Below are positions 61,584 to 64,000 of a DNA stretch of 64,000 nt, piece by piece. The notes below the pieces were generated by a model. The model was not told the origin of the DNA and searched no databases. It worked only from the letters and a program-made list of their open reading frames with translations. The position numbers and the translations under genes are program-made. This stretch comes from an uncultured Xylophilus sp. (GTDB taxonomy: Bacteria > Pseudomonadota > Gammaproteobacteria > Burkholderiales > Burkholderiaceae_C), in contig CAJYQL010000025.1 of NCBI GenBank assembly GCA_913776965.1, positions 96,822-160,821 of the forward strand. Reading direction: 5' to 3'. Numbering within the stretch: position 1 is the first letter of the stretch; the number at the start of each line of letters is the position of its first letter.

Positions 61584-63149
61584 TCAGCGCGACGTGGGGG
61601 CGGGGCCGACGGCCGGCGCGGGTGCTGCGGGCGCGGATGGCGCCTCGGCGGGCGAAAGGACGGCGACGGTCGCGCCGCTGTCTCCCGGCGCGGCGGCCGA
61701 CGGCTCCCAGCCGCCGCCGGCCGCGCGGTAGAGCGCGATCCAGGCGGCCATACGCTCGCGCTTCAGGTTGACCCGGGTGGTCTCGGCCGCCAGCGCGGTG
61801 CGGCGGGCGTCCTCCAGCTGGATCTGGCTCGCCAGGCCGGCGTCGTAGCGGGCCTGGAAGCCCTCGAACGACGCGCGGTAGCCGGCCGCGGCGGTCTCGG
61901 CATCGGCCGCCCGGTCGGCGGTGGCGCGCAGGTTGACCAGCGCTTCCTCCACCTCGCGCACCGCCTGGCGCACGCGGGCGCGGTAGAGCGCGACCGCCTC
62001 GTCGTATTTCGCCCGGGCGGCGGCGGTGTTGGCCGCGCGCCGCCCGCCGTCGAACAGCGGCAGCGACAGCTGCAGCGGCCCGGCGGTCCAGGTGGTGCTG
62101 CTGCCGGAGAACTGCGGCGCATCGACATAGAACCGGCCGATCGCGCCGCCGATCGTCAGGCGCGGGTATCGCTGCGCCTCGGCATTCGCGACGTCGGCGC
62201 TGGCGGCCACCACGTCGCGCGCGGCGATGGCGATGTCCGGCCGCTGGGCGAGCACCTGGGCCGGCAGCTCTGCTATCGAAAACAGGGCATCCGGCACCGG
62301 TGCGACGGGCGCTGCATCCAGTTTTTGCCGCAGGACCGTCTCGTCGATCGCGGTCAGCGCGACCAGGCCCTTGACCGCCACGTCGCACTGCGCCTGCTGC
62401 TGCAGCAGCCGGTTGCCGGCGTCGGCGGCGCTGGCGCGGGCCAGCGCATCGTCGGCCGGCGCCTGGAAGCCGGCCTGGGTGGTCAGGGCCGACAGCCGGG
62501 CGCTCTCGCGGCGGGAGCGGGCATCGTCGGTGGCGACGACCAGCTGCTCGCGGCAGGCGCGCAGGGCGGTCAGCTGGTTGGCCGTCTCGGCGGCCACCGA
62601 CACCCGGGCGTCGTGCCAGCCGGCCTGCGCGCCTTCCAGCCGGGCCTGCGCCGCATCGCGCGCCGCCCGGTTGCCGCCGAACACGTCGGGCTCCCAGCCG
62701 GCCTGCAGGTTGCCCTGCGCGGTGGTCGCCACCGCCAGGAACTGCGGCTGGAAGCCGCGGCTGAGGTTGCCGACCGCATCCAGCGTCGGCCCCAGCGCGG
62801 CGCCGGCCGCGACCCGGCTGGCGCGCGCCTGCCCGATGCGGGAGGCGGCCTGCGCGAGCGTCGGGCTGGCGGCCTGGGCGGCGCCGACCAGTTCGACCAG
62901 CAGCGGATCGCCGGCGCGCTCCCACCAGCGCGCCATGCCGTCGGCGCTGCCGCCGTGGGGCAGCGACGGGTCGGTCGCGGGCGCCACGGCGGCGGGGGCC
63001 GGCGGGCGCGGCGCCTGCCACGCGGTGGGGAGGGCCACGTCGGGCGTGGCGGGCGGGCGGGGCAGCGCGCAGCCGGCGAGCGCCAGCGGCAGCAGCAGCG
63101 CCGCCCAGGGCGCGCGACGCGGGAGGAAGCGGGAAGGCAGCGGTGTCAT
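61584..63149 (-). CDS. Outer-membrane efflux lipoprotein, NodT family
   Basis: The 521-residue protein has a lipoprotein signal with lipobox LALAGC near residue 26 and two OEP repeats (QAASRIGQARASRVAAGAAL, AGWEPDVFGGNRAARDAAQA, LSLPLFDGGRRAANTAAARA). It forms the channel of the RND complex. Its start overlaps the stop of the TetR gene (ATGA) and the adaptor gene starts 58 bases downstream. Confidence 0.94.
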   Translation of the reverse strand: MTPLPSRFLPRRAPWAALLLPLALAGCALPRPPATPDVALPTAWQAPRPPAPAAVAPATDPSLPHGGSADGMARWWERAGDPLLVELVGAAQAASPTLAQAASRIGQARASRVAAGAALGPTLDAVGNLSRGFQPQFLAVATTAQGNLQAGWEPDVFGGNRAARDAAQARLEGAQAGWHDARVSVAAETANQLTALRACREQLVVATDDARSRRESARLSALTTQAGFQAPADDALARASAADAGNRLLQQQAQCDVAVKGLVALTAIDETVLRQKLDAAPVAPVPDALFSIAELPAQVLAQRPDIAIAARDVVAASADVANAEAQRYPRLTIGGAIGRFYVDAPQFSGSSTTWTAGPLQLSLPLFDGGRRAANTAAARAKYDEAVALYRARVRQAVREVEEALVNLRATADRAADAETAAAGYRASFEGFQARYDAGLASQIQLEDARRTALAAETTRVNLKRERMAAWIALYRAAGGGWEPSAAAPGDSGATVAVLSPAEAPSAPAAPAPAVGPAPTSR

Positions 63150-64000
63150 GCGGCTTTGCGGGTGCGGGAAGCGGGGGCGGATGAGGGCGCGGATGCGGGA
63201 CGGACGGAGGCGGCCGGCGCCGTGGCGGGAGCGGCCGCCATCCTGCGGCGGCGCGGCGACGGCGGCGTGACGGCATTGGCCGCGGAACGCGGCGTTGCGC
63301 GAGCACGGGCGGGTGCGGGTGAGATTGCGGGGGCGCCGGCAGCACTCCGCCGGCGCCGTGCACGCTCGGCCGCCACCAGCGCCATCGCCTGGTCCACCAG
63401 CCGCGCCGTCCAGGCATCGACCGCCTCGGGTGTGTCGAGCAGGGCCGGGCGCATCAGGCCGATCATGTCCTGCGCGACGAACAGGTGCACGCCCAGCCCG
63501 GCGATGCCGAAGGCCAGCCGGTGCAGGTCGTCGTCCTCGGCCGCGAGGCCCAGGTGCCGGCGCAGTACGCCGACCAGCGCCTGCTGCGGCGCCACCTGGT
63601 CCTGCTCGACCTCGACGGCCCACTGGTCGGTCGGCTCCAGCATCTCGCGGATGTGCAGCCGCAGGCACTGCCGGGCCAGCTCGCCCTGCTTCAGCCCCGC
63701 GGTGACGCCGCCGAAATACGCCTGCAGCGCCGTGCGCAGCGTAACGTCCGTGCGGTCGAGCAGCGGCACCAGCTCGCGCGGCGCGGCGCCCAGCGGCTCG
63801 GTGAAGGTCGCGCGGTAGAGGCCGGCCTTGTCGCCGAAGTAGTAGCGGATCGCCGCCAGGTTGACGCCGGCGGCCTGCGCGATCGCGCGGGTGGAAGTGC
63901 GGGCGAAGCCCTGTTCCGAGAACAGCCGCAGCGCGGTGCGCAGCAGCCGGTCGCGCGCTTCGGCGCCGTCGGGGCGCAGGGCCGGGGGGGGGGTGGCGGC
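63146..64000 (-). CDS. TetR-family repressor of the RND operon (N-terminus beyond the window)
   Basis: The visible part contains the TetR DNA-binding domain (LLRTALRLFSEQGFARTSTR, AIAQAAGVNLAAIRYYFGDK, AGLYRATF), followed by a ligand domain (CLRLHIREMLEPTDQWAVEV, HRLAFGIAGLGVHLFVAQ) of the CerR/YbiH type, and a long Ala/Pro/Arg-rich tail of about 60 residues. The start codon lies beyond 64000. It heads the operon with four-base overlap to the channel gene and probably represses it. Confidence 0.88.
   Translation of the reverse strand, partial: AATPPPALRPDGAEARDRLLRTALRLFSEQGFARTSTRAIAQAAGVNLAAIRYYFGDKAGLYRATFTEPLGAAPRELVPLLDRTDVTLRTALQAYFGGVTAGLKQGELARQCLRLHIREMLEPTDQWAVEVEQDQVAPQQALVGVLRRHLGLAAEDDDLHRLAFGIAGLGVHLFVAQDMIGLMRPALLDTPEAVDAWTARLVDQAMALVAAERARRRRSAAGAPAISPAPARARATPRSAANAVTPPSPRRRRMAAAPATAPAASVRPASAPSSAPASRTRKAA

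Noticed and set aside
61146-63818. 890-codon plus-strand ORF opposite the adaptor, channel and TetR genes
   Set aside because: Low-complexity Arg/Gly/Ala sequence without domains; all three opposite genes are well supported.

Overview
The window is high-GC proteobacterial DNA. Gene content and sequence style (DUF3717/DUF1289 protein, Bug-type tripartite tricarboxylate binding protein, GC-rich coding, ATGA/GTGA overlaps) fit a Burkholderiales bacterium, probably Comamonadaceae. That placement is inference. Three parts can be told apart.

(1) 1-11382, metal resistance. It holds a putative arsenite permease, then a minus-strand arsenic operon (arsR, two low-molecular-weight-phosphatase-type arsenate reductases, arsB, a glutaredoxin-type arsC, arsH, an MFS transporter). 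Next comes a lead/cadmium module: MerR-family regulator, divergent P-type ATPase, cytochrome c-FTR1 fusion like PbrT, and a tiny secreted Cys-rich peptide.

(2) About 11383-26656, an integrated accessory element. Its right end is certain: a tyrosine integrase lies next to a 3' fragment of tRNA-Thr(CGT). No second copy of that fragment was found to the left, so the whole island may begin before base 1 and carry the metal genes. Inside are a three-gene module (unknown 248 aa protein, PIN nuclease, VbhA-like small protein), a minus-strand operon of about 15 mostly unknown small genes joined by 4-base overlaps (with four paralogous winged-helix-like proteins and a frameshifted RusA resolvase), a control/origin-like region with iterated TTGTCT repeats, a primase-helicase, two paralogous basic proteins and a small helix-turn-helix protein. 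No virion, portal, terminase or conjugation genes are visible. Several genes in this part carry single-base or two-base frameshifts or an in-frame stop, so it is decaying or the assembly has indel errors.

(3) 26657-64000, chromosomal backbone, visibly richer in GC. In order: a hydroxyisobutyrate-type dehydrogenase with an aldehyde dehydrogenase and divergent GntR regulator; a chemotaxis receptor; an IS5-family element with a broken transposase just upstream of a type IV pilin; moaC, an M48 protease, and a TerC-family gene behind a yybP-ykoY-type (manganese) riboswitch; DUF and housekeeping genes (ynfA, yaeQ, alkB, purB, gst, glutathione peroxidase); a degenerate HD-domain protein and a TonB receptor; a GntR-controlled catabolic cluster with two enolase-superfamily enzymes, an FAH-family enzyme and a D-2-hydroxyacid dehydrogenase; two pseudogenes; and a complete RND efflux operon with a TetR regulator that runs off the right edge.
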